A DNA stretch of 64,000 nt from Sphingomonas sp. SUN019 (GTDB taxonomy: Bacteria > Pseudomonadota > Alphaproteobacteria > Sphingomonadales > Sphingomonadaceae). The stretch is from positions 434,001 to 498,000 of the forward strand of contig NZ_CP096971.1 in NCBI RefSeq assembly GCF_024758705.1, written 5' to 3'. A program made the position numbers and the translations under genes. The notes under the pieces are model-generated. The model saw only the letters and a list, made by a program, of their open reading frames with translations. It did not search any database and had not been told where the DNA came from. Positions 37,024-46,006 of this stretch are shown piece after piece (within the stretch, counting starts at the first letter, position 1; every line of letters begins with the position of its first letter).

Positions 37024-38079
37024 TTAAGCCCCCGCCCGCCGTGCGAAATGCCACGCCGCATCGGCCAGCATCGGCACGCGCGCACTCGTCGCCTCCGCGC
37101 TTGCGCTGGACGCCGTGCCGATCAGGAAGCGCTTCTTGATCCCCTGCACGATGCTCGCCAGCCGGAAGAGGTTGAACGCGATATACCAGTCGAGGTTCGG
37201 CACCCCGTCGCGCCCGGTCTTCTCGCAATAGCGCGCGACGACCTCGTCGACGGTCGGGATGCCCGTCTCCGGCCCCGTCAGCCCCATCACCCCCGATCGC
37301 CCCTCAGGTTCGGTCACCCAGGAAATCAGGAAATAGCTGAGGTCCGCGATCGGATCACCCGTCGTGCACAACTCCCAGTCGAGCACCGCCGCCACACGCG
37401 GCTCGACGCCCGGCGCGAACTTCATGTTATCACAGCGGTAGTCGCCATGAACAATCGTCGTGCGCGTCTGTCCGGGGACGGTGCGCGGCAGATATTCGAT
37501 CAGCCGCTCCATCGGCTCCATAGGCTCGGTCTCGGCGCCGCGATATTGCTTCGTCCAACGCCCGACCTGACGTTCGAAATAATTACCCGGCCGCCCGAAA
37601 TCGCCCAGCCCCGCGGCAACGTGATCGACGTTGTGCAGCGCGGCCAGCGTATCGATCATCGCGTTGTAATGATCGCGGCGCTGATCGACGGTCAGCCCGG
37701 GCATCGCGCCGTCCCAGATCGTCCGCCCGTCGACCATCTCCATGACGTAAAAGGCCGAGCCGATAACGGCATCGTCCTCGCACAGGCCATATTGCCGCGG
37801 CACGGGAAACCCGGTCGGGTACAGCCCCGCCATCACGCGATATTCGCGGTCTACCTGATGCGCGGACGGCAGCAATTCCCCCATCGGCTTGCGCCGCAAC
37901 ACGTAATTCCGCCCCGGCGTCATCAACTTGTACGTCGGGTTGGACTGTCCGCCCGAGAACTTCGCATAGGTCAGCGGCCCAGCAAAACCCTCGACATGCG
38001 CCTCCATCCACGTCGACAGTCGATCGGTATCGAGCCGGTCGCGTTCGGAAACCTCGTCCTGCAAACTCGTGTCGGTCAT
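37024..38079 (-). CDS. ACAD10/11-type phosphotransferase (LvaA-like putative 4-hydroxyacyl-CoA kinase)
   Basis: This is a 351-residue aminoglycoside-phosphotransferase-fold kinase. Brenner's motif is HGDYRCDN (211-218) and the metal-binding DWE starts at Asp234 (VLDWELCTTGDPIADL). These closely resemble the N-terminal kinase domain of human ACAD10/11 and the bacterial kinase LvaA. The N-terminal part has FSGGQSNPTYKL (nucleotide loop). In LvaA/ACAD11 the kinase phosphorylates the 4-hydroxyl of a 4-hydroxyacyl-CoA so that a partner dehydrogenase can remove it. The matching ACAD10/11-type dehydrogenase is encoded 1.2 kb upstream in the same operon. Assignment to 4-hydroxy acids is inference from this pairing; antibiotic resistance is unlikely. 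Confidence 0.85.
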   Translation of the reverse strand: MTDTSLQDEVSERDRLDTDRLSTWMEAHVEGFAGPLTYAKFSGGQSNPTYKLMTPGRNYVLRRKPMGELLPSAHQVDREYRVMAGLYPTGFPVPRQYGLCEDDAVIGSAFYVMEMVDGRTIWDGAMPGLTVDQRRDHYNAMIDTLAALHNVDHVAAGLGDFGRPGNYFERQVGRWTKQYRGAETEPMEPMERLIEYLPRTVPGQTRTTIVHGDYRCDNMKFAPGVEPRVAAVLDWELCTTGDPIADLSYFLISWVTEPEGRSGVMGLTGPETGIPTVDEVVARYCEKTGRDGVPNLDWYIAFNLFRLASIVQGIKKRFLIGTASSASAEATSARVPMLADAAWHFARRAGA

Positions 38080-38088
38080 GGCCTCCCC

Positions 38089-39174
38089 TCAGCCAAAAGT
38101 GATCACGCTGCGGGTCGCGTCGCCCTTGCGCAATTCGTCGAACGCGTCGTTGATCCGCTCCAGCCCCATCCGCTCGCCGATGATCGTATCCAGATCAAGC
38201 AGCCCGCGCTGATAGAAATCCACCAGCCGAGGAATGTCGACGGGGAAACGGTTCGATCCCATGATCCCGCCCTGCAACCTTTTGCCGGACAGCAATTCCA
38301 TCGCGGAAAGCCCGACCTTCTGATCGAGCGGCATCATGCCCAGGATCGTCGCGGTCCCGCCACGCCGCAGCACGTCGACCGTGGCCTGCGCCGATTGCGC
38401 GCGTCCGACCGCCTCGATCGCGTGATGCACCCCGCCCTTGGTCAGTTCGATGACCTCCGCGACGACATTCTCGCCCATCGCATCATAGGTGTGCGTCGCG
38501 CCCAGCTTCTCCGCGATCGCGCGCTTTTCCGGCACCGGATCGAGCGCGATGATCTTCCCCGCGCCCGCGATCTTCGCCGCATTCACCGCCGCCAGACCGA
38601 TCCCGCCGCAGCCGACGACGCACACGGTTTCACCGGGCGTAACGTCGGTCGTATTGAACACCGCCCCCGCGCCGGTCGTCACCGCGCAGCCGATCAGCGC
38701 GGCGCGGTCGAGCGGCATATCGCGGTCGATCGCCACGCACGCGTGTTCGTGCACCAGCATCATCTCGGCATAGGCGCTGAGGTTCAGCATCTGGTTCACC
38801 GGATCGCCATTGGCGAATTTCAGCCGCGGCTCGGCACCCTTCGCGCGCTTCGTCCCTGGATCGACGCACAGGAACATCCGGCCGGTGACGCAGAATTCGC
38901 AATGCCCGCAGAACGCGCTGAGGCATGTGACGACATGATCGCCGACCTTTACGGTCCGCACCTCGTCCCCCACGGCCTCGACCACGCCCGCCGCTTCGTG
39001 GCCAGGGATCGCCGGCAGCGGATGCGGGTACGCGCCGTCAACGAAGTGCAGGTCCGACCGGCACACCCCGACCGCGACGGTGCGGATCAGCACCTCATGC
39101 GCGGCGGGCTTGGAGGTGACGACGTCCGCAATCTCAAGCGGCTTCTTCGTCTCGAAGATTACGGCAGCCTTCAT
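38089..39174 (-). CDS. Zinc-dependent alcohol dehydrogenase, medium-chain family
   Basis: This 361-residue MDR enzyme has the catalytic zinc ligands Cys (GVCRSDLHF), His (PGHEAAGVVEAVGD) and Cys (LIGCAVTTGAG). The structural zinc site has four Cys (CLSAFCGHCEFCVTGRMFLC region). The NAD-binding motif is VVGCGGIGLAAVNAAK. The pattern is that of class III-like alcohol dehydrogenases, but the substrate is not clear from sequence. It is 9 bp upstream of the kinase gene and separated from the ACAD gene by a family B repeat. It may oxidise a primary or secondary alcohol feeding the same pathway. Confidence 0.9.
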   Translation of the reverse strand: MKAAVIFETKKPLEIADVVTSKPAAHEVLIRTVAVGVCRSDLHFVDGAYPHPLPAIPGHEAAGVVEAVGDEVRTVKVGDHVVTCLSAFCGHCEFCVTGRMFLCVDPGTKRAKGAEPRLKFANGDPVNQMLNLSAYAEMMLVHEHACVAIDRDMPLDRAALIGCAVTTGAGAVFNTTDVTPGETVCVVGCGGIGLAAVNAAKIAGAGKIIALDPVPEKRAIAEKLGATHTYDAMGENVVAEVIELTKGGVHHAIEAVGRAQSAQATVDVLRRGGTATILGMMPLDQKVGLSAMELLSGKRLQGGIMGSNRFPVDIPRLVDFYQRGLLDLDTIIGERMGLERINDAFDELRKGDATRSVITFG

Positions 39175-39183
39175 ATCAAGTCC

Positions 39184-39263
39184 GTCACCCCAGCGAAGGC
39201 TGGGGTCTCCCTGTCATGTAGCGTGCGCGTGCGGCACGAGACCCCAGCCTTCGCTGGGGTGAC
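39184..39263. repeat. Inverted repeat, family B, copy 2
   Basis: Perfect 26-bp arms (39184-39209 and 39238-39263), the same sequence as copy 1, are separated by 28 bp. It occupies the gap between the ACAD10/11-type dehydrogenase stop and the zinc dehydrogenase start, within one apparent operon. Confidence 0.95.
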
Positions 39264-39273
39264 AACGCTTCAA

Positions 39274-40587
39274 TCAGCGCGAGACGCCGACATCCCCACT
39301 AGAGAACCCACCGCTCGGCCCGCGATCGTTCGACGCGATCTCGGCCTTCCAGTCGCCGTACTTCCCGAACTCGGCGCGCGCGATCGAGCGCGAGTGGACC
39401 TCGTCCGGACCATCCGCCAGCCTCAGCGTCCGCTGCGACGCCCAATCGTGCGCCAGTCCGAAATCGCCCGATACGCCGCCGCCGCCATGCGCTTGCACCG
39501 CATCGTCGATGATCTGCAGCGCCATTGACGGCGCCTGCACCTTCACCATCGCGATCTCGAGCTGCGCCGACTTGTTACCGGCCTTGTCCATCATGTCCGC
39601 CGCCTTCAGGCACAACAGCCGCGTCATCTCTATATCGATGCGCGCGCGCGCGATGCGCTGTTCCCATACCGAATGATCGGAAATCCGCTTCCCGAACGCA
39701 ACGCGGGACAGCAGCCGCTTGGCCATCGCCTCGATCGCATTCTCCGCCACACCAATCGTGCGCATACAATGGTGGATGCGCCCCGGTCCCAGCCGCCCCT
39801 GCGCGATCTCGAACCCGCGGCCTTCGCCGAGCAGGCAATTCTCGACCGGCACGCGGACGTTTTCCAGCTTCACGACGCCGTGCCCATGCGGCGCGTGGTC
39901 GTAGCCGTAGACCGACAGCATCCGCTCGGTCGTGACGCCCGGCGTGTCGAGCGGCACCAGCACCTGCGATTGCTGGCTGTGGCGCGATCCGTCGTGGCTG
40001 GTCTTGCCCATCACGATCGCCACCTTGCAGCGCGGATCGCCGACGCCCGACGACCACCATTTCGTGCCGTTGATGACGTAGTGATCGCCGTCGCGGTCGA
40101 TCCGCGTCTCGATATTCGTCGCGTCGGATGACGCTACGGCAGGCTCGGTCATCAGGAAGGCGGAGCGGATCTCGCCCTCCATCAGCGGCTTCAGCCAGCG
40201 ATCCTTATGCTCGCGCGTGCCGTAGCGGTGCAGCACTTCCATGTTGCCGGTGTCGGGCGCGGAGCAGTTGAACACCTCCGACCCCCAGCCGATCTTGCCC
40301 ATCTCCTCGGCGCACAACGCATATTCCAGGTTGGTGAGCTGCGTACCCTCGAACTCGAACGTGTCGTCGACATGGGTCTGCCCCGAATGCGGCGGCATGA
40401 AGAAATTCCACAGCCCCGCGGCCTTCGCCTTGGCCTTCGTCTCCTCGACGATCGGGATCACCTTCCAGCGATCGCCTTCATACGCCTGCTGGTGATAGAC
40501 GCTCTGATTGGGCCGAACCTGCTGATCGATGAAGTCCCGCACGCGGTCCCGAAAATAGGTTTCGCGTTCGCTCAGCGTGAAGTCCAT
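39274..40587 (-). CDS. ACAD10/11-type acyl-CoA dehydrogenase
   Basis: This 437-residue acyl-CoA dehydrogenase belongs to the ACAD10/11 branch. Diagnostic segments are [40 protein letters not shown] and the C-terminal [13 protein letters not shown]. In this branch an Asp of the last motif (about residue 392) replaces the usual catalytic Glu. Human ACAD11 fuses this domain to a kinase domain; here the kinase is a separate gene downstream (37024-38079). The start is the ATG at 40587; the longer open frame upstream crosses the divergent promoter region. It is the first gene of the operon and is divergent from the tandem-TetR gene, which probably controls it. Confidence 0.9.
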   Translation of the reverse strand: MDFTLSERETYFRDRVRDFIDQQVRPNQSVYHQQAYEGDRWKVIPIVEETKAKAKAAGLWNFFMPPHSGQTHVDDTFEFEGTQLTNLEYALCAEEMGKIGWGSEVFNCSAPDTGNMEVLHRYGTREHKDRWLKPLMEGEIRSAFLMTEPAVASSDATNIETRIDRDGDHYVINGTKWWSSGVGDPRCKVAIVMGKTSHDGSRHSQQSQVLVPLDTPGVTTERMLSVYGYDHAPHGHGVVKLENVRVPVENCLLGEGRGFEIAQGRLGPGRIHHCMRTIGVAENAIEAMAKRLLSRVAFGKRISDHSVWEQRIARARIDIEMTRLLCLKAADMMDKAGNKSAQLEIAMVKVQAPSMALQIIDDAVQAHGGGGVSGDFGLAHDWASQRTLRLADGPDEVHSRSIARAEFGKYGDWKAEIASNDRGPSGGFSSGDVGVSR

Positions 40588-40740
40588 CGTCGCTCTCCTA
40601 TGGCTGTCGCAGGCGGTCCTAGACCGTACCCGACATTCGGTAAAGCGGGCGAATCGCGTTTTTGACGCTGCGAAAACCTCTGTAACCCGATCGTCGTAAA
40701 AGGGACTGGTTCTTCGAAACGTTGCTGCTAGGATCGCCCG

Positions 40741-41982
40741 ATGCAGGCGACGGATACAGCCGCCGAGGAGGGGGAACAGGGCACGCGGCGCTTCCGGGCG
40801 AAGCGTGATGCGATTCTCGCCGCCGCGGCCGAAGCGATCAACGAACAGAGCGCGAAGGGCATGACCTTCGCAGATGTGGCGCGCCGCGTTGGGCTGAATA
40901 CAACGAGCGTCACTTATTATTTCAAACGCAAGGAAGACCTTGCCGCCGCCGCATTCGAGCACACGCTCGATTATCTGCTGGTGATGATCGACGCCGCGAT
41001 GGAGTCCGCGACACCGGAAGCGCGGGTGGAACGTTATCTCGCGCTGAACATGGCGCGGCTGGCGCGCGTCCAGCGCGGCGAAGAGCGCCAGATGGCGGGC
41101 CTGTCCGACCTGCGCGCGATGGAGGAGCCGGTGCGCGGCCGGCTGATGGCGGGCTGGCGCGAGGTGTTTCGTCGTGCCCGCGGGTTATGGGGACCGGGCG
41201 GGTCGCGTGTCGCAAACGATCAGAACGGCGCACGCGCGCACGTCCTGCTGGAAAACACCTTCTGGCTGCCGGTGTGGCTGAACCGCTACGAACCCGATCA
41301 ATATCCCCGCGTGGAGGCGCGGCTGATGGACGTGTTCCGGCACGGCATCGCGGGGCCGGGCATGGAATGGGCGCCGGACCTGATCGACCTGCCGCACGAT
41401 GATGCTGTGCCGGGGCGCGAATCGTTCCTGCTCGCGGCGACGCGGCTGATCAACGAACTCGGCTATCGTGGCGCATCGGTGCAGCGTATCGCGTCCGAGC
41501 TGAACGTGACTAAGGGCAGCTTCTACCACCATCTCGACGCCAAGGACGATCTGGTCATCGCCTGCTACAAACGCAGCTTCGATGCGATCACCCATGCGCA
41601 GCGGCAGGCGGACGAACGCGGCGGGACGCAGTGGCAGCGCCTGACCGATACGATCGCGACACTGATCGACGTGCAATTCTCCGAACTCGGCCCGTTGTTG
41701 CGCACGACTGCGCTCAGCGGCCTGCCGCCCGGCGTGCGGCAAGCGATGGTCGACCGTTCGAACGGAATCGCGCGGCGCTATGCTGGCACGATGGCGGACG
41801 GTATCGCGGAAGGGACGATCCGCGCGGTCGATCCGCTGATCGCGGCGCAGGCGCTGATGGCGTTCCAGAACGCCGCGTTCGACATGCGCAAATGGGCCTG
41901 GTCGATGAACCGCCCCCGAGCGATCGAACTCTACGCCTCCACCTTGATGTTCGGCATGTTCGACGATCGCGCGATTAGCTGA
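40741..41982 (+). CDS. Tandem TetR-family regulator (two TetR units in one chain)
   Basis: This 413-residue regulator contains two complete TetR units. The first HTH (about 18-65) includes [28 protein letters not shown]. The second (about 225-275) includes [31 protein letters not shown]. Each is followed by its own helical ligand-binding domain. TetR proteins are normally about 200 residues and dimerise, so this chain may act as an internal dimer. It is divergent from the ACAD10/11-type operon across 153 bp, the most likely site of its operators, and it ends 8 bp inside the convergent MFS gene. Its ligand is probably an acyl-CoA or related acid, by context only. Confidence 0.92.
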   Translation: MQATDTAAEEGEQGTRRFRAKRDAILAAAAEAINEQSAKGMTFADVARRVGLNTTSVTYYFKRKEDLAAAAFEHTLDYLLVMIDAAMESATPEARVERYLALNMARLARVQRGEERQMAGLSDLRAMEEPVRGRLMAGWREVFRRARGLWGPGGSRVANDQNGARAHVLLENTFWLPVWLNRYEPDQYPRVEARLMDVFRHGIAGPGMEWAPDLIDLPHDDAVPGRESFLLAATRLINELGYRGASVQRIASELNVTKGSFYHHLDAKDDLVIACYKRSFDAITHAQRQADERGGTQWQRLTDTIATLIDVQFSELGPLLRTTALSGLPPGVRQAMVDRSNGIARRYAGTMADGIAEGTIRAVDPLIAAQALMAFQNAAFDMRKWAWSMNRPRAIELYASTLMFGMFDDRAIS

Positions 41983-43288
41983 CCACCGCTAGGTCCGCAT
42001 CCCGCTGCCGGATCAGCAGGCCAGCGCGCCAATAGTGGAAGATCGCCCACGGCGTCAGGCACGCCACGCACAGCATCGCATAACGCAGCGATTCATCGCC
42101 GTAAGCAGGTCGCAATAGATCGCTCAACTGCCCGACCGCATACGGCCCCAGCCCCAGCCCGATCAGGTTAATCGTCAACAGCGACAACGCCGCCCAGGTC
42201 GCGCGCAACCGCAACGGCGCGAGATACTGGATCATCGCGAACGTCGGCCCAAGATAGGCGCCGGCAAAGATGTATGACACGAAATAGCAGCCGATCGCGA
42301 TCGTCGGATTGTCGACGAAATAAAACGACACCGCGAACGGAAACGCGATGATCTTCATCACCATCACGACCCAGCTTTGCGCCCAGACGCCGTGCTTGCG
42401 CGCCGCCCGATCAGCCAGCGCCCCGCCGATCAGCGCCGATCCGCCGCCGATCAGCGCCGCGGGCAACGCCACGTACTTCGACACGTCCAGCATCGACATG
42501 CCGAGCGAGCGCTGCATGTAACTCGGCCCCCATCCGGTCAGCGCATAGCCGACCAGCGACGTGATCGTGATCGCCGCGATCAGGTGAAACGCGGGCGCGC
42601 TCTGCCAGATCGAGACGATGCCCTGTTTCAGACTTGGCATCGGAGACGGATCGACGGTCTGGTCCGCGTCCGACAGCCCGCGCCGCGGCTCCACCACGAA
42701 CAACCGCACGATGATGGCCAGCGCGACGCCCGGCAGCCCGACGACGAACATCGCCACGCGCCAGCCATAAGAATGGGCAACGACGCCGCCGATCATCATC
42801 CCCAGGCCGCCGCCCAGCAGCACGCCCAGCGAATAGATCGCCATCGCGCTCGCGCGTTTTTCGGGCGGATAGAGGTCGGCGATGATCGAATGGCTCGAAG
42901 GCCCCGCCCCCGCCTCGCCGACGCCCACGCCGATCCGCGCCAGCATCAATTGCGTGAAGTTCTGCGCGAGCCCGCACAATGCGGTCATCACGCTCCACAC
43001 CGCCACGCTGACTGCGATGATGTTGCGCCTGCTCGTCCGGTCCGCCAGCCGCGCGATCGGAATGCCGAGCGTCGCGTAAAAGATCGCGAAGACCAGCCCC
43101 GATAACAGCCCCAATTGCGTATCGCTCAGCTTCAGGTCGGCCTTGATCGCCTCCAGCAGGATGGCGAGAATCTGCCGGTCCATGAAGCTGAAGAAATAGA
43201 CCAACGTAAGCAGCGCCAACGTCCAGGTGCGCCGCCGCAGCGCACGCGCGTCAAGCGTTTCAGGCGGGTTCAGCGACGATGCGGTCAA
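41975..43288 (-). CDS. MFS transporter, spinster-like subfamily
   Basis: This is a 437-residue major facilitator with about twelve membrane helices. Seen are the N-terminal FFSFMDRQILAILLEAIKADL, the loop 2-3 motif GIPIARLADRTSRRNII, and GVGVGEAGAGPSSHSIIADLYPPEKRA, typical of the spinster-like group common in sphingomonads. The start is TTG at 43288, supported by GAGGAG six bases upstream. The last 8 bp overlap the 3' end of the tetR gene on the other strand. It is likely an importer for the carboxylic acid catabolised here, possibly a bulky one. Nothing in the sequence fixes the substrate. Confidence 0.9.
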   Translation of the reverse strand: MTASSLNPPETLDARALRRRTWTLALLTLVYFFSFMDRQILAILLEAIKADLKLSDTQLGLLSGLVFAIFYATLGIPIARLADRTSRRNIIAVSVAVWSVMTALCGLAQNFTQLMLARIGVGVGEAGAGPSSHSIIADLYPPEKRASAMAIYSLGVLLGGGLGMMIGGVVAHSYGWRVAMFVVGLPGVALAIIVRLFVVEPRRGLSDADQTVDPSPMPSLKQGIVSIWQSAPAFHLIAAITITSLVGYALTGWGPSYMQRSLGMSMLDVSKYVALPAALIGGGSALIGGALADRAARKHGVWAQSWVVMVMKIIAFPFAVSFYFVDNPTIAIGCYFVSYIFAGAYLGPTFAMIQYLAPLRLRATWAALSLLTINLIGLGLGPYAVGQLSDLLRPAYGDESLRYAMLCVACLTPWAIFHYWRAGLLIRQRDADLAVVS

Positions 43289-43378
43289 CGATTTCTCCTC
43301 GTGCCGGCGGCGTCGCCTACATTACTCGCGCGACCCGCAGATACGACGCGAAAGTCACGCCGCAACAAATTGAAACGT

Positions 43379-44443
43379 TTAGTATCCGTTCGCCCGCGCA
43401 AACCGTTCGCGGTGGTAGGACGCCGTGCCCCACATCGTCTCCAGCACCGCCGACCGTTTCAGGTAAAGCCCGGCGTCGTACTCGTCGGTCATCCCGACGC
43501 CGCCGTGCAACTGCACCATCTCGCGGCTGATCAGCTTCAGCGTGTCGCTGGCGATCGCCTTGGCCAGGCTGACCGACTGGTCGAGATCGCTGCGCCCGGC
43601 ATCGATCGCCTCCAGCGCGCCCTCGACCGCCGATCGCATCAGTTCGAGCTCGGTGAACATCTTCGCCATGCGGTGCTGCAGCGCCTGGAAGGTCGACAGC
43701 ACCTGCCCGAACTGGACGCGCTGTTTCAGATAATCGTTGGTCTGGTGGAACGCGGTCTCCGCCATCCCGAGCATTTCCGCGCACGCCACCGCGGTCGCGC
43801 GATCGACGATCGCTTGCGTCAGGTCGGTCCCGCCCAACTTTTCCGCAGGCGCGCCGTCGAAGCGCACCTCGGCATGACTGCGCGAATCCGCCATCCTCCG
43901 CGGCGACACCGTGGCACCCTCGCCACGCGCGACGAGATACAGTCCGTCCGCCGCGGCAACGACGAATGCGTCCGCGCCATCGCCCTCCGCAACGAACGCC
44001 TTCGTTCCCGTCAGCTTGCCCGCCGCGACCGTCGCGGCGATCTTCATGTCGTGATGCGGGCCTTCGTCGATCGCCAGCGTCGCCACCGCCTCGCCGCTCG
44101 CCAGTTTGGCCAGCCAATCGTTCTTCGCCGCGTCGGATGATCCCATCGCGATCGCCGTCGCCGCCACTGCGGTTGATGCCAGCGGCGACACCGCAAGGTT
44201 GCGCCCAAGCTGCTCGACCACCAGCCCGAGCGAGAGATACCCGAACGCCGACCCGCCGAATTCCTCCGGGATCACAACACCCGCCCAGCCCATCTCGCCG
44301 ACCGTGCGCCATGCCTCGGGGTCGAAGCCCTTCGCCGGAGCTGCGTCCCTCAGCTTGCGAAAGGCGGTGACCGGGCTCTCGTTGTCGGCCCACTCGCGCG
44401 CCATGTCGCGCAGCATCACCTGTTCGTCGTTCAATACCGCCAT
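43379..44443 (-). CDS. Acyl-CoA dehydrogenase, beta-type subunit (pair 2)
   Basis: This is a 354-residue acyl-CoA-dehydrogenase-fold protein, shorter than a typical single-subunit enzyme. It has YLKQRVQFGQVLSTFQALQHRMAKM and QLHGGVGMTDEYDAGLYLKRS, the same C-terminal pattern as the beta protein of pair 1. The catalytic-Glu position reads VDRATAVACAEMLGM, without an aligned Glu. It is 118 bp downstream of the alpha-type gene (44562-45782). I infer a heteromeric enzyme. An alternative is an independent enzyme of unknown mechanism. Confidence 0.9.
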   Translation of the reverse strand: MAVLNDEQVMLRDMAREWADNESPVTAFRKLRDAAPAKGFDPEAWRTVGEMGWAGVVIPEEFGGSAFGYLSLGLVVEQLGRNLAVSPLASTAVAATAIAMGSSDAAKNDWLAKLASGEAVATLAIDEGPHHDMKIAATVAAGKLTGTKAFVAEGDGADAFVVAAADGLYLVARGEGATVSPRRMADSRSHAEVRFDGAPAEKLGGTDLTQAIVDRATAVACAEMLGMAETAFHQTNDYLKQRVQFGQVLSTFQALQHRMAKMFTELELMRSAVEGALEAIDAGRSDLDQSVSLAKAIASDTLKLISREMVQLHGGVGMTDEYDAGLYLKRSAVLETMWGTASYHRERFARANGY

Positions 44444-44561
44444 CGTCTCTTCCCTCGAATTGTCTGCCGGGGAGGCGGCGGATTGCCCGCCTGCCTCGAC
44501 CCGGCCTCTCCAAAGCGCGGCACCCGGTTTGTCTGACTATCCCGGTGCGCCCGCCTATCTC

Positions 44562-45782
44562 TTATTGATGATCCAGCATCCCCAGGATGCGTTTGGCGAT
44601 CACGTTGTTCTGGATCTCGCTCGATCCGCCGTAGATCGACACCGCCTTGCCCCACAGCCAGCTGCGGGTCTGCGTCAGTTCGTCCTCGCTGAACCCTTCG
44701 CCTTCCCAGCCGAGCCCGTTCATCCCCATGATCTCGATGTTCAGCTCGGCGCGGTCCTGCGTGATGCGTGCGCCGACGTTCTTCATGATGCTGGTCGCCG
44801 CCGACGGCCCCTGGTTCGATTTCGCATCCAGCGCGGCGCGGCGCAGCGTCAACGCGAACGCGCGCTGGTCCATCTCATGCTTGATGATGCGCGTGCGGAG
44901 TTCCGCATCGGCGATCCGCCCCTCGGCATCGGTGCCGCGGTACTTCTTCGCGATCTCGGGCACCTGCTTGCCCGCGTTCATCCGGCTCGACGAACCACCG
45001 CCCGACGACAGCGAATTGCGTTCGTGCTGCAACAGGCGCGTGCCGATCGACCAGCCCTGCCCCTCCAGCCCGACGAGGTTGTTCTTCGGCACCTTCACAT
45101 TGGTGAAAAACGTCTCGCAGAACGGCGATTGACCGCTGATGAGGCGGATCGGCTTCGTCTCGACGCCTTCCGCATCCATGTCGATCAGCAGGAAGCTGAT
45201 CCCCGCGTGCTTCTGCGATTTGTCGGTGCGGACCAGTGCGAAACACTTGTCCGCCCACTGCCCGCCCGAGGTCCACGTCTTCTGCCCGTTGACGACATAA
45301 TGATCGCCCTTGTCCTCGGCGAAGGTCTGCAGCGACGCTAGGTCGGACCCCGCGCCCGGCTCCGAATATCCCTGGCACCAGCGAATTTCGCCCTTGGCGA
45401 TCTTCGGGATATGCTCGCCCTTCTGCGCGTCGGTGCCATATTCCAACAGGGTCGGCCCGAACATCATCACGCCCATCCCGCCGATCGGATTCCATGCGCC
45501 GATCCGCGCCATCTCCTGGTTCAGCACGCCCGCCTCGGCGCGGGTCAGCCCGCCGCCGCCATATTCCTTCGGCCAGGTCGGCACGCCCCAGCCCTTCGCG
45601 CCCATCGCCTCGCGCCATTTCCGCTGGTCCGGCGTCTCATCGCTCGGCCCCTCGACCGCCGACATCGCATTGTCGGCATCCTTCAACGCGGGCGGAAAAT
45701 TCGCCTCCAGCCACGCGCGTACCTCAGCGCGGAAACCCTCCAGCGCGTCGGCAGGTCGGTCTAGTTCGACGGCGGTCGCCAT
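44562..45782 (-). CDS. Acyl-CoA dehydrogenase, alpha-type subunit (pair 2)
   Basis: This 406-residue flavoprotein resembles the alpha subunit of pair 1: WPKEYGGGGL, RWCQGYSEPGAGSDLASL, SGQSPFCETFFTNVKVPKNNLVG, and the C-terminal YGGSSEIQNNVIAKRILG. The likely catalytic base is Glu254 (LLQHERNSL), equivalent to Glu247 of pair 1. Electrons would go to ETF and then ETF-QO, encoded at 58282-59943. Two such alpha/beta pairs in one region suggest successive oxidations of a bulky or branched acyl chain, as in steroid or terpenoid acid catabolism; the substrate is not shown. Confidence 0.92.
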   Translation of the reverse strand: MATAVELDRPADALEGFRAEVRAWLEANFPPALKDADNAMSAVEGPSDETPDQRKWREAMGAKGWGVPTWPKEYGGGGLTRAEAGVLNQEMARIGAWNPIGGMGVMMFGPTLLEYGTDAQKGEHIPKIAKGEIRWCQGYSEPGAGSDLASLQTFAEDKGDHYVVNGQKTWTSGGQWADKCFALVRTDKSQKHAGISFLLIDMDAEGVETKPIRLISGQSPFCETFFTNVKVPKNNLVGLEGQGWSIGTRLLQHERNSLSSGGGSSSRMNAGKQVPEIAKKYRGTDAEGRIADAELRTRIIKHEMDQRAFALTLRRAALDAKSNQGPSAATSIMKNVGARITQDRAELNIEIMGMNGLGWEGEGFSEDELTQTRSWLWGKAVSIYGGSSEIQNNVIAKRILGMLDHQ

Positions 45783-45889
45783 AGTTCGTCTCCGGCAAAA
45801 TCGAATCTGAAGATCGGGTATGGCCGTTCCCTCGCACGAAACGAACGCGAGCGCAAAGGGTCAGGACGCTGGGGGCTGGCCACCCACTT

Positions 45890-45958
45890 TCGTCACCCCC
45901 GCGAAGGACGGAGTCGCAATCAATAGGAGTACAGAGCACGGAGGACTCTCCTTCGCGT
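45890..45958. repeat. Degenerate inverted repeat, family B-like
   Basis: CGTCACCCCCGCGAAGGACG...GAGTC and GACTCTCCTTCGCG are an eroded version of the family B arms. It lies in the 224-bp gap between the alpha-type dehydrogenase start and the SDR stop. I see no gene there. Confidence 0.55.
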
Positions 45959-46006
45959 CGTCGCACGAAATGCGGGCGTTCGTTGGCGCGACGAATTACG
46001 CAGCCG

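Noticed and set aside
37024..38079. Aminoglycoside resistance phosphotransferase
   Set aside because: The motifs match the ACAD10/11-LvaA kinase branch, and the partner dehydrogenase is in the same operon.
36373..39528. A 1051-codon open frame on the plus strand
   Set aside because: It is antisense to the SDR, kinase and zinc dehydrogenase genes, all of which have clear family motifs; the frame has none.
40588..40962. 125-codon N-terminal extension of the ACAD10/11-type dehydrogenase
   Set aside because: It would cross the divergent promoter region and run antisense into the tetR gene; the protein family starts at MDFTLSERE.
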